This document shows, one piece after another, positions 7,849 through 15,883 of a DNA stretch of 18,252 nt. The stretch is from Prolixibacteraceae bacterium (lineage in GTDB: Bacteria; Bacteroidota; Bacteroidia; Bacteroidales; Prolixibacteraceae). Under the pieces are notes generated by a model. It saw nothing but the letters and a program-made list of their open reading frames with translations. It was not told the DNA's origin and did not search any database. Position 1 is the first letter of the stretch; each line of letters opens with the position of its first letter. The DNA lies in the NCBI GenBank assembly GCA_014380255.1, contig JACMKG010000162.1, forward strand, positions 1 through 18,252. The letters are read 5' to 3'. A program made the translations under genes and the position numbers.

Positions 7849-10128
7849 TTACATCAGACTGTAAGCTACAGTTAATCCTACCATTACTATAGAGACCATA
7901 CTCATCAGTTTTATCAGAATATTTAATGACGGGCCTGAAGTATCTTTAAAAGGATCTCCCACTGTGTCTCCAACAACAGCAGCATTGTGACAAGCCGACC
8001 GCTTTCCGCCTAAATGCCCCTCTTCAATGTATTTTTTAGCATTATCCCATGCTCCACCTGCATTGGCCATGAAAATAGCCAGGATGAAACCCGTTGAAGT
8101 ACCACCCAAAAGCAATCCAACAACGCCCGAAACGCCAAAAACAACGCCCGTAGCAATGGGAATGAATATCGCAAGAAGAGATGGAAATAACATTTCTTTT
8201 TGGGCGCCTTTGGTTGAAATTTCTACACAACGTGCATAATCAGGCTCTGCTTTACCCTCTAAAATTCCTTTAATTTCACGGAACTGACGTCGAACTTCCT
8301 CCACCATACTTTGAGCTGCACGCCCGACGGCATTCATTGTTAAACCGCAGAATAAAAAAGCAGCCATGGAGCCAATAAATGCTCCTACCAATACACGTGG
8401 ATTCATCAAGTCGAGATGAAGATATTGCATCATCTCAGGAATAGTAGCTTTGTGGATATCAAGATTAGTGAAATGATTATTGGTGGCATATTGAGTAAAT
8501 TCAGCTACTTTCTCAGGAATCCGCGCCAGTGCAATTTTTATTTCTTCGATGTAGGAAGCTAAAAGAGCCAGCGCTGTTAGGGCGGCTGAACCTATGGCAA
8601 ATCCTTTACCTGTAGCGGCTGTTGTATTTCCCAGTGAATCAAGAGCATCTGTACGCATTCGAACTTCTTCAGCAAGACCACTCATCTCGGCATTACCTCC
8701 TGCGTTGTCAGCGATAGGACCATAAGCGTCAGTTGCAAGGGTAATTCCTAAAGTTGAAAGCATACCAACAGCTGCAATAGCTATCCCATATAATCCAAAG
8801 CTTATATTATTAAAATCAAAATTGGCAGCAAATAAAAAGGCAAGAATAATTGAGGTACCCACAATTAATACTGGAACAGCTGTAGAAATCATACCGGTAC
8901 CAATACCCGCAATAATTACTGTAGCGGGTCCGGTTTTGGTTGATTCAGCAATATTTTGTGTTGGTGAATATCCTGAAGATGTATAATATTCTGTGATTTT
9001 ACCAATACCGATTCCTCCCAGCAAGCCGGCCATCATCGAACCCCATACCCCTAAATAATTAGGAATATCCAGATAACGAAGGATTAAATAGGAAAAAAAA
9101 GCGATGCCAAGTGAACTGATATTAACTCCTCTACTTAAGGCGTTGAGCAATTGTTTCTGATTGGCGCCTTCCTTGGCTTTAACCATAAAGATTCCAAGAA
9201 TGGAAAGAAGGATGCCAACAGCAGCGATAACCATTGGAGCAATAACAGCATTAAACTGGATTGTAAAACTTTCTTCGGGGCTGACATTAATACCAATATT
9301 TACCAGGTTTGAAGCAACAAAAGCAGTAGCTCCCAATGCAGCCGTTGAAAGAATTGCTCCGCAATATGATTCATACAGGTCGGCACCCATACCAGCCACA
9401 TCACCAACATTGTCGCCAACATTATCAGCAATGGTTGCAGGATTGCGTGGATCATCTTCCGGGATTCCGGCTTCCACTTTACCAACAAGATCAGCACCAA
9501 CATCAGCTGCTTTGGTGAAAATACCACCCCCGACACGGGCAAACAAGGCCTGAGTTGAAGCACCCATTCCAAACGTAAGGGTTGTGGTAGTTATAATTAT
9601 CAATTGCATGGATTTATCATCTGCAATGGTTCTGGCTGTATCTGAGTCAAGCCATCCAATTGCATATTGTAAAAAATAGAACCATACCGAAATATCGAGC
9701 AATCCAAGGCCTACTACCACCAACCCCATTACAGCTCCTGAACGGAAAGCAACTCGTAATCCGTCATTCAGTGAACGTTGGGCTGCATTAGCAGTTCGGG
9801 CAGAAGCGTATGTTGCGGTCCTCATACCAAAGAACCCTGTTAGTCCAGAGAAAAAACCTCCTGATAAAAATGCAAATGGCACCCATGGATTCTGAATCTT
9901 TAACACGTAAGCCATAATGGCAAATAATATAGTCAAAACTAAGAATACCCTGAAAACGACCTTGTATTGTTGTTTTAGGTAAGCCATTGCGCCAGTACGT
10001 ACATGTTTAGCGATCTTTTTCATCGTGTCCGTACCTTCACTTTCCTTCATCATTTGCTGGAAGAAAAACCAGGCAAAAAACAGTGCCATAACAGAACTGA
10101 AAGGCACTAACCAGAAAATAGTATTCAT
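7849..10128 (-). CDS. hppA: Canonical K+-dependent membrane pyrophosphatase (Na+- or Na+/H+-pumping)
   Basis: This 759-residue, roughly 16-helix inner-membrane pump hydrolyses cytosolic PPi and exports Na+ and/or H+. All canonical motifs are intact: [18 protein letters not shown] (200-217), [21 protein letters not shown] (223-243), GADLYESY with the gate Glu E253, [12 protein letters not shown] (467-478), [11 protein letters not shown] (689-699) and [11 protein letters not shown] (720-730). A504 in GNTTAAT is the Ala that marks K+-dependent enzymes. F93, D145 and M174 lie about where, as I recall, the Bacteroides-type dual Na+,H+-PPases carry signature residues, so dual transport is possible but needs an alignment. 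The N-terminus begins directly with the first helix ([18 protein letters not shown]), which supports the ATG at 10128. It is a single-gene unit: a terminator precedes it (after the phosphorylase gene) and another follows it. Confidence 0.95.
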   Translation of the reverse strand: MNTIFWLVPFSSVMALFFAWFFFQQMMKESEGTDTMKKIAKHVRTGAMAYLKQQYKVVFRVFLVLTILFAIMAYVLKIQNPWVPFAFLSGGFFSGLTGFFGMRTATYASARTANAAQRSLNDGLRVAFRSGAVMGLVVVGLGLLDISVWFYFLQYAIGWLDSDTARTIADDKSMQLIIITTTTLTFGMGASTQALFARVGGGIFTKAADVGADLVGKVEAGIPEDDPRNPATIADNVGDNVGDVAGMGADLYESYCGAILSTAALGATAFVASNLVNIGINVSPEESFTIQFNAVIAPMVIAAVGILLSILGIFMVKAKEGANQKQLLNALSRGVNISSLGIAFFSYLILRYLDIPNYLGVWGSMMAGLLGGIGIGKITEYYTSSGYSPTQNIAESTKTGPATVIIAGIGTGMISTAVPVLIVGTSIILAFLFAANFDFNNISFGLYGIAIAAVGMLSTLGITLATDAYGPIADNAGGNAEMSGLAEEVRMRTDALDSLGNTTAATGKGFAIGSAALTALALLASYIEEIKIALARIPEKVAEFTQYATNNHFTNLDIHKATIPEMMQYLHLDLMNPRVLVGAFIGSMAAFLFCGLTMNAVGRAAQSMVEEVRRQFREIKGILEGKAEPDYARCVEISTKGAQKEMLFPSLLAIFIPIATGVVFGVSGVVGLLLGGTSTGFILAIFMANAGGAWDNAKKYIEEGHLGGKRSACHNAAVVGDTVGDPFKDTSGPSLNILIKLMSMVSIVMVGLTVAYSLM

Positions 10129-10191
10129 AGATTTTAGATTTAGGCAACCATGTTGCGGTTAGACAATTTTGATTTATGAATAATTTATTTC

Positions 10192-10223
10192 CGAAATTAA
10201 TAATTAATACTATTAATAATCAA
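10192..10223 (-). promoter_or_regulatory. Possible Bacteroidota-type promoter for the canonical pyrophosphatase
   Basis: On the minus strand a TTG (10221-10223) is followed after 21 nt by TAATTTCG (10192-10199), one mismatch from the Bacteroidota TAnnTTTG -7 box with the usual 19-21 nt spacing. This would leave a leader of about 60 nt. The region is very AT-rich, so chance matches are likely. Confidence 0.3.
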
Positions 10224-10450
10224 TAAGTTTTAATGTTATTTGACAGAATTTTGCAATACCAGAAAGAAAATATAAATTATGAGAGTATAGGAATATTAAT
10301 GACAAATGTTTTATGAGGAATTATTCTAACAAATACATCGTCATGACTAAAGTCCATTCCGGCCCATTCAAATTGAAAAAGATCTTTAACAAGTTTTTTA
10401 CCGCATTATCCTGATAGATTAGGTTAATCTCAAGTAATGATTTAACTACA

Positions 10451-10487
10451 TATAAGAAAAGGTAGCTTTTGGCTACCTTTTCTTATA
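10451..10487 (-). terminator. Terminator at the end of the glycogen cluster
   Basis: A 16-bp perfect hairpin (arms 10451-10466 and 10472-10487, loop TTTTG) has the core AAAAGGTAGC/GCTACCTTTT. It begins 12 bp after the phosphorylase stop. On the minus strand the stem ends in CCTTTTCTTATATG..., a T-rich tail that forms part of the stem, as is common in Bacteroidota. Confidence 0.85.
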
Positions 10488-10499
10488 ATATGATATGTA

Positions 10500-13073
10500 T
10501 TACACCCATTTTAAATAATGGAAATCCTGACGATGCGGCAATTCCGGATGTTTGGGGTAAACACGAACAGCGTATCCAAAAGCTCCGGAGTTCATGAGTT
10601 GGAGGTTTAATCTGTAAGTTATTACAGATCCTTCAACTTTCTCAATATCAAACTGAAGACAATCTACCAATGCGATTGGATTATCTTCTCCGTTTTCAGT
10701 GACTACCATTTCAACTCCTACTTCTTCTGGTTTCAATCCTTTCAGATCAACCACTACCCTAGCGGGGTATTTTTCCCCGATTCTTAATACATTTGTAATT
10801 CCATCAGTGATCTGAATTTCTTTGACCTCAATTTCATTCCAAAGAGATGAAACATTGAATTTCCAGGCAGCAATCTCTTTAGCTACTTTAAAGTCGGATT
10901 CCTTCAAACGGGCAGCACGAATTGCCTGAGGGTTGTAAAAGCGTTCCTGATAATCGCGAATCATGCGTGCTGTAGTGAAATGAGGAGCAACCTGAGCAAA
11001 TGTATTTTTTATATACGATATCCATTTTTCCGGAATCCCTTTTGTGTTTCGGGTATAAAATGCCGGTAATATTTCATCTTCAAATATATTGTAAATAGTC
11101 TCGGCATCTAATTCATCCTGAAGTTCATTTAAATCATACGAACTCTCCTGTGCCAAAGCCCAACCGGCATCTTTCTTGTATCCTTCAACCCACCAACCAT
11201 CAAGTACCGAGAAATGGATAGTTCCGTTCATCACCCCTTTTTCACCACTGGTTCCTGAAGCTTCCAATGGTCGGGTAGGCGTATTCATCCATATATCCAC
11301 TCCCTGCAACATCGTCTTGGCCAAATTCATATCGTAATTCTGAACAAAGAGGATTTTGCCAATAAATTCAGGACGTTTGGATATTTCCACAATATACTTA
11401 ATCAAATCCTGGCCTGCTTTATCGGCAGGATGTGCTTTACCGGCAAAGATAAACTGTACCGGACGTTCCGGGTCATTTACCAGCTTTGACAAGCGTTCGA
11501 GATTACGAAATAATAAATGAGCTCTTTTATAGGTTGCGAACCGACGTGCGAATCCAATAGTGAGTGCATAAGGGTTTAGTTTACCAAGCACTTCATTGAT
11601 TTGTTTAGGATTCTCATGCCTTTTAATCCAGGTATCAGTAAATCGCTGCTTGATGTAACCAATAGTTTTTAAGCGAAGATTTTGCTTAGTGTTCCAGATT
11701 TCCTCATCAGGAACCTGGTAAATATGTTCCCACACATCGAAATCCAGTTGTTCTTCAGGAAATTTGTCTCCAAAATATTTTTGATGTACATCCTTCCATT
11801 CCTTGGCTACCCAGGTTGAATAGTGTACGCCGTTTGTAACATATCCGATTTCAATTTCTTCAGGCAGGTAACCTTCATATAGAGGCCGCAGAATTTCTTT
11901 TGACACATCCCCATGCAAGCGGCTTACTCCGTTGATCCCAACGGAAAGGTTACATGCAAGATAGCTCATATTGAAATGATCTTCATATAAGTTAGCTTTA
12001 CCCAGACTTATGAATTCATCCCAGCTTATATTAACTTTCTCTGGGTATTTTTCCATATAACGCTTGAAAAGGTCCTGGTGAAATGAATCATGTCCGGCAG
12101 GTACAGGCGTATGGGTCGTAAACAAGGTGGAGGCCCTCACCACTTCCTTTGCCTCTGCATATTTCAGTTCTGTAGCCTCCACAAGGTCTTTGATCCTTTC
12201 CAGGCCTATCATTGCAGCATGGCCTTCATTACAATGGTAGATATCAGATTCAATTCCAAGTTTTTTCAAAACCCTGATACCGCCAAGCCCCAATAACATT
12301 TCCTGTTTCAAGCGGTTCTCATTATCTCCGCCATACAAATGGTGGGTTACAAAACGATCCTCATCAATATTTGTATCAAAATCAGTATCTAAAAGAAAAA
12401 GCCTTACCGAACCAATATTGACCTGCCATACACGCGCTGTAACATTTCTTCCTGGAAATTCAACTTCGACGCTTACCCATTCACCGTTTTTATCAAATGC
12501 TGGCAGAACAGGAATTTTCGAAAACTGTTGGGCATCGTAATAGGATAACTGTTCACCGGCAATAGATATATTTTGTCTAAAATATCCGTAACGATATAAC
12601 AGTCCCACCCCCACTAGATTCACTTTTGAATCGCTGGCTTCTTTCAAATAATCGCCTGCCAAAATACCAAGACCTCCTGAGAAAATCTTCAGGCTGTCAT
12701 GCAAACCATATTCCATACTAAAGTATGCGATAGATGGACCGCTAAGCGTTTGTCTATCCTCCAGATACGTTTGAAGCATTTTCGAAACGTCATTCATTTT
12801 AAGAATAAACTTATCATCATTTTCTAATTCAAGAAAACGTTGATAACTCACCATCTCGAGCAATAAGATAGGGTTGTGCTCACATTCATCAAACATTTCA
12901 GCATCAATTAACTGAAATAATTCACGAGCTTCGTTATTCCATACCCACCAAAGATTTCTACTTAATTCCTTTAAAGGAGCTAATTTCTCAGGAATATCTG
13001 ATTCAACAAATAATTTTTTCCAAATTGGTTGTTCCACAATCGAATGTTTTATAAACCTAACACCATGTTCCAT
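10500..13073 (-). CDS. glgP: Alpha-glucan (glycogen/maltodextrin) phosphorylase
   Basis: This 857-residue cytoplasmic enzyme releases glucose-1-phosphate from non-reducing ends of glycogen or maltodextrins using phosphate and PLP. It is the Thermotoga/Mycobacterium-like GT35 type. Residues about 28-110 match the DUF3417 N-terminal domain (LKELSRNLWWVWNNEARELF). Conserved phosphorylase motifs follow: YFSMEYGL (117-124), FSGGLGILAGD (131-141), HCNEGHAAM (280-288), THTPVPAGHD (320-329), FARRFATYKR (508-517), and the PLP site EASGTSGEKGVMNG, with K612 as the Schiff-base lysine. Glu611 stands where Met is common (GTSGMKA). Residues about 745-857 are beta-rich and probably an accessory C-terminal domain. 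It is the last gene of the cluster, 122 bp after the GH57 gene; that gap holds an AT-rich hairpin (13122-13136) followed by a T-rich run on the minus strand, possibly a weak attenuator. The ATG at 13073 has a purine-rich AGAAGCAGAAG leader. Confidence 0.95.
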   Translation of the reverse strand: MEHGVRFIKHSIVEQPIWKKLFVESDIPEKLAPLKELSRNLWWVWNNEARELFQLIDAEMFDECEHNPILLLEMVSYQRFLELENDDKFILKMNDVSKMLQTYLEDRQTLSGPSIAYFSMEYGLHDSLKIFSGGLGILAGDYLKEASDSKVNLVGVGLLYRYGYFRQNISIAGEQLSYYDAQQFSKIPVLPAFDKNGEWVSVEVEFPGRNVTARVWQVNIGSVRLFLLDTDFDTNIDEDRFVTHHLYGGDNENRLKQEMLLGLGGIRVLKKLGIESDIYHCNEGHAAMIGLERIKDLVEATELKYAEAKEVVRASTLFTTHTPVPAGHDSFHQDLFKRYMEKYPEKVNISWDEFISLGKANLYEDHFNMSYLACNLSVGINGVSRLHGDVSKEILRPLYEGYLPEEIEIGYVTNGVHYSTWVAKEWKDVHQKYFGDKFPEEQLDFDVWEHIYQVPDEEIWNTKQNLRLKTIGYIKQRFTDTWIKRHENPKQINEVLGKLNPYALTIGFARRFATYKRAHLLFRNLERLSKLVNDPERPVQFIFAGKAHPADKAGQDLIKYIVEISKRPEFIGKILFVQNYDMNLAKTMLQGVDIWMNTPTRPLEASGTSGEKGVMNGTIHFSVLDGWWVEGYKKDAGWALAQESSYDLNELQDELDAETIYNIFEDEILPAFYTRNTKGIPEKWISYIKNTFAQVAPHFTTARMIRDYQERFYNPQAIRAARLKESDFKVAKEIAAWKFNVSSLWNEIEVKEIQITDGITNVLRIGEKYPARVVVDLKGLKPEEVGVEMVVTENGEDNPIALVDCLQFDIEKVEGSVITYRLNLQLMNSGAFGYAVRVYPKHPELPHRQDFHYLKWV

Positions 13074-13195
13074 CTTCTGCTTCTATTTTATTTTACAGAT
13101 TAATCCTATAAAAAGCAAAAGAAGTTAAAATAACTTTCATTTATTAAAAGTAATTGTAAAGTGGATGTTAAGTTTTTGGTTATTAATGCCACTAC

Positions 13196-14548
13196 TTATT
13201 TGCTGGTTGTTTTTATCTTGGTTGTCTTAGTTGGCGTTGCAGCACGCTGAACATTTTGCTTCGATTGCAGAGTTTTTATTTCTGCCTCATATTTTTTTAG
13301 CTTTAGGTCTTTTTCCTCTAAAATTCGATTAAGTCCGGCAATCTCTATTTCAGATTTACTCTCAGGAACAAACGAATTGAGCCTTAGTTTAAAATCACTG
13401 AAAACATTCATATAATTTATGAACGCTTCATAGGGACTTTCATAAGGATTGAAGTATTTATGAACTTCGCCATCTGAGAAGAACTTGGTGCACATATAAT
13501 AGAAATGGTCACTGGCCTGTAAATAATTCCAATCTTTAATCATCACACTATCTGTCACTCTACTCATCCGGTCAGCCAATTCATAGATTTTATTAAAGGC
13601 TTCGTCCTGAAGCTCATTACCTAACCAGGCTGTCAGATCACGTTCTTCATCTGCCCAGGAAATGGGTTGGGGTACGCTTACCACTGAAACGGGCTGAAAC
13701 TTGGTGACAATTTCAGAAGGAGTGGCAAAGGTCATCTTTGAATTTTTGAAAACTGCCTCGGGCAAATGTTCCATGAATTTAAATATGCCCGTATCTGCTC
13801 TTTGGTGTTCACCAAATGCCTCGTAATCCAGGAATATATTACAGATCTCATCTTTATCCAGAGAATTCATCCATCCAACAAATTTTTCAGCCGTCAGTGG
13901 ATATTCATTCCAACCTTGGTTAGAGAATCTGAATCCCAGGTCGTCACTAAGCTTAAAATTGCGCATCAGCACTTTAAGTCTTGGATTAATAGCATTTACA
14001 TAAAGGAAGTTGGGCGACTTCCATCCCAGGATATGCCGTGCTCCTTCAGTCATCATGGCTTTATAGCCCATATCGGCTACCAATGCACCAATTTCATCTG
14101 AATATATTAATTCCGTATTTCTGAAAACCGTAGGTTTCTGACCAAAAAACTTTTCGATAACCTGATCGTGAGCCTCTACCTGCCTTCTGAATAGATCAGG
14201 ATTCTTTAATGAAACCAACGAATGAGAATAAGTTTCCGATAAAAACTCGACATGGCCTGTCTGAGCCAGGGCTTTGAATGAATCGAGCACTTCAGGGGCG
14301 TAAAGCTCAAATTGTTCAAGCGCTAATCCGGAAACAGAATACGCGATTTTGAATTTACCTTTGTGCTTTTTTATCAGCTCGAGCATTAATTTATTGGCAG
14401 GAAGGTAACATCGCTCGGCTACTTTCCTTAAAATGGATTCGTTGGCATAATCATCGTAATAGTAATGATCATTGCCAATATCGAAAAAACGGTACCTACG
14501 ATAACGAAACGGTTGGTGTACTTGAAAATAAAAACAGATGGACTTCAT
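13196..14548 (-). CDS. GH57 alpha-amylase/4-alpha-glucanotransferase-like enzyme
   Basis: This 450-residue retaining glycoside hydrolase of family 57 acts on alpha-1,4-glucans. All five family motifs can be seen: HQPFR (11-15), GHVEFLSETYSHS (98-110), FRNTELIYSDE (142-152) with nucleophile E146, LDYEAFGEHQ (240-249) with acid/base D241, and LQASDHFYYM (343-352). It has no signal peptide, so it is cytoplasmic, in keeping with glycogen turnover. Beyond the catalytic part, residues about 398-432 look like a coiled coil (IEIAGLNRILEEKDLKLKKY), followed by a Thr/Lys-rich basic tail (TPTKTTKIKTTSK). It lies 27 bp after the glycosyltransferase gene, so the two are almost certainly co-transcribed. 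Whether it is a hydrolase, a branching enzyme or a transglycosylase cannot be decided from motifs; GH57 branching enzymes are usually longer. Confidence 0.93.
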   Translation of the reverse strand: MKSICFYFQVHQPFRYRRYRFFDIGNDHYYYDDYANESILRKVAERCYLPANKLMLELIKKHKGKFKIAYSVSGLALEQFELYAPEVLDSFKALAQTGHVEFLSETYSHSLVSLKNPDLFRRQVEAHDQVIEKFFGQKPTVFRNTELIYSDEIGALVADMGYKAMMTEGARHILGWKSPNFLYVNAINPRLKVLMRNFKLSDDLGFRFSNQGWNEYPLTAEKFVGWMNSLDKDEICNIFLDYEAFGEHQRADTGIFKFMEHLPEAVFKNSKMTFATPSEIVTKFQPVSVVSVPQPISWADEERDLTAWLGNELQDEAFNKIYELADRMSRVTDSVMIKDWNYLQASDHFYYMCTKFFSDGEVHKYFNPYESPYEAFINYMNVFSDFKLRLNSFVPESKSEIEIAGLNRILEEKDLKLKKYEAEIKTLQSKQNVQRAATPTKTTKIKTTSK

Positions 14549-14575
14549 ATCGATTGGTTTTTCGTGTTAATCTTT

Positions 14576-15859
14576 TTAAATTACTTCGAGATAAATATCC
14601 CGTACTTTCTTTGCTGAATTCTTCCAAAGCAGGTTTGCCACTTCTTCTTTGCCATGTTCTTTAAACATAGTATGAAGTGCCGGATAATTTATCAACCCGT
14701 ATATAGCATCAGCCATTGCATAAATATCCCAGTAATCAGTCTTAATGGCATATTTAAGAATTTCGGATACACCCGACTGATAGGAGATAATTACAGGAAC
14801 ATTTGATTGCATAGCTTCCAGAGGTACAATACCGAATGGTTCTGATACCGAGGGCATCACAAAAACATCGCTCATCCGGAACATATCGAAGACATCATCC
14901 CCTTTCAGGAAACCTGTAAAATGGAAGCGATCCGTAATTTTTAACTCCGCTGCCCGTTTAACCATGGCATTCATCATATCACCGCTTCCAGCCATTACAA
15001 AACGTACATTGTTCATCTTCTGAAGAACCATGTTGGCAGCCTCTACAAAATATTCAGGCCCTTTTTGCATAGTTATACGTCCAAGAAAGGTTACAATCTT
15101 TTCATCCACCCCTTTCTTCAACTTAATCTTTTCTTCCGTTGATAATGGTTCTACAGCATTATAGACCGTCACAACCTTATCCGGATTAATATTGTATTTT
15201 TCTATGACAATACTTCGGGTTAGGTTACTTACCGTGATAATTTTATCGGCAGCATCCATCCCCTCTTTTTCCATAGCATATACCTGAGGATTCACACTTC
15301 CTCCGCTACGGTCAAAATCAGTAGCATGAACATGAATAACCAGAGGCTTTCCAGAAACACGCTTGGCTGCAATGCCTGCCGGATAGGCCAGCCAGTCATG
15401 AGCATGTATGACATCGAATTCATTGTCGCGGGCAATTACTTCCGCCACAAGAGAATACTTATAAATCTCTTCTAACAAATTTTGGTCATACCTGCCTGAA
15501 AAATTAATTCTCCCTTCCGAGTCTGTTTCAATAAATTTTGTTTGTTCTGACGATACTTTGGTAGTCAACCTCCAGAACTCCTCAGGATCGACATAAGGGA
15601 TCATTTTTGATTCAACTTCATAATAATCAACTTTAGACTGAAGATTGCTGAATTGAATACTTGTATGTGTTACCGGAACTTCGTTGGCCCCCATAAGTTT
15701 CATAGCCGACTGATCTTCGTCTCCATATGCTTTTGGAACCACAAAAGTTACTTTCACATCATCAAACGACGCCAAACCCTTGGTTAACCCGTAACAAGCA
15801 GTGCCCAATCCTCCAGATATGTGAGGGGGAAATTCCCAACCAAACATCAATACCTTCAT
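14576..15859 (-). CDS. Glycogen synthase-like glycosyltransferase (GT4/GT5, GT-B fold)
   Basis: This 427-residue retaining GT-B enzyme probably elongates glycogen from a nucleotide-glucose donor. The frame extends to a TTG at 15868, but the ATG at 15859 gives the typical family start MKVLMFGWEFPPHISGGLG. Motifs are SGGLG (15-19, the position of KTGGL in bacterial GlgA, with Ser in place of Lys), HAHDWLAYPAG (152-162), HVHATDFDR (176-184), the donor-site R261 and K266 in GRITMQKG, and the E-x7-E pair E340/E348 in EPFGIVPLE. The missing KTGGL lysine leaves the donor (ADP-, UDP- or GDP-glucose) open. No glgC is in view. It begins 24 bp after the debranching enzyme stop and 27 bp before GH57, the compact GDE-GT-GH57 arrangement seen in Bacteroidota. 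Another alpha-glucan or glycosyl role is possible. Confidence 0.88.
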   Translation of the reverse strand: MKVLMFGWEFPPHISGGLGTACYGLTKGLASFDDVKVTFVVPKAYGDEDQSAMKLMGANEVPVTHTSIQFSNLQSKVDYYEVESKMIPYVDPEEFWRLTTKVSSEQTKFIETDSEGRINFSGRYDQNLLEEIYKYSLVAEVIARDNEFDVIHAHDWLAYPAGIAAKRVSGKPLVIHVHATDFDRSGGSVNPQVYAMEKEGMDAADKIITVSNLTRSIVIEKYNINPDKVVTVYNAVEPLSTEEKIKLKKGVDEKIVTFLGRITMQKGPEYFVEAANMVLQKMNNVRFVMAGSGDMMNAMVKRAAELKITDRFHFTGFLKGDDVFDMFRMSDVFVMPSVSEPFGIVPLEAMQSNVPVIISYQSGVSEILKYAIKTDYWDIYAMADAIYGLINYPALHTMFKEHGKEEVANLLWKNSAKKVRDIYLEVI

Positions 15860-15883
15860 TAGATTCAAGTTAAAAAGTTGACT

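Larger units (their letters stand above)
10129..10499. other. 371-bp intergenic region upstream of the canonical pyrophosphatase
   Basis: AT-rich sequence holding the phosphorylase terminator (10451-10487) and a candidate promoter for the pyrophosphatase (10192-10223). On the minus strand, 10277-10402 is open for 42 codons (ending ...FVRIIPHKTFVINIPILS) with an internal ATG that would give only 26 residues. It may be chance or a remnant of an older gene and is not called. Confidence 0.55.

Noticed and set aside
9161..9553. 130-codon plus-strand frame antisense to the canonical pyrophosphatase
   Set aside because: It lies fully inside a strongly conserved coding region and its Ala/Pro/Thr-rich translation is what the reverse strand of GC-rich pump motifs produces.
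4879..10128. Tandem duplication as the origin of the two pyrophosphatase genes
   Set aside because: The two proteins differ in the substrate motifs, in the K+-dependence residue and at the N-terminus, so they are not recent copies of each other.
10144..10156. GCAAC-CAT-GTTGC palindrome in the leader of the canonical pyrophosphatase
   Set aside because: A 5-bp stem with a 3-nt loop is expected by chance and has no supporting context.
10343..10414. Plus-strand 23-codon ORF (MTKVHSGPFKLKK...)
   Set aside because: Very short, without a clear ribosome binding site, and overlapping another equally weak frame on the opposite strand.
15860..15868. TTG at 15868 as start of the glycosyltransferase
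   Set aside because: The ATG three codons later gives the family-typical N-terminus MKVLMFGWEF and has a normal distance from the preceding stop.
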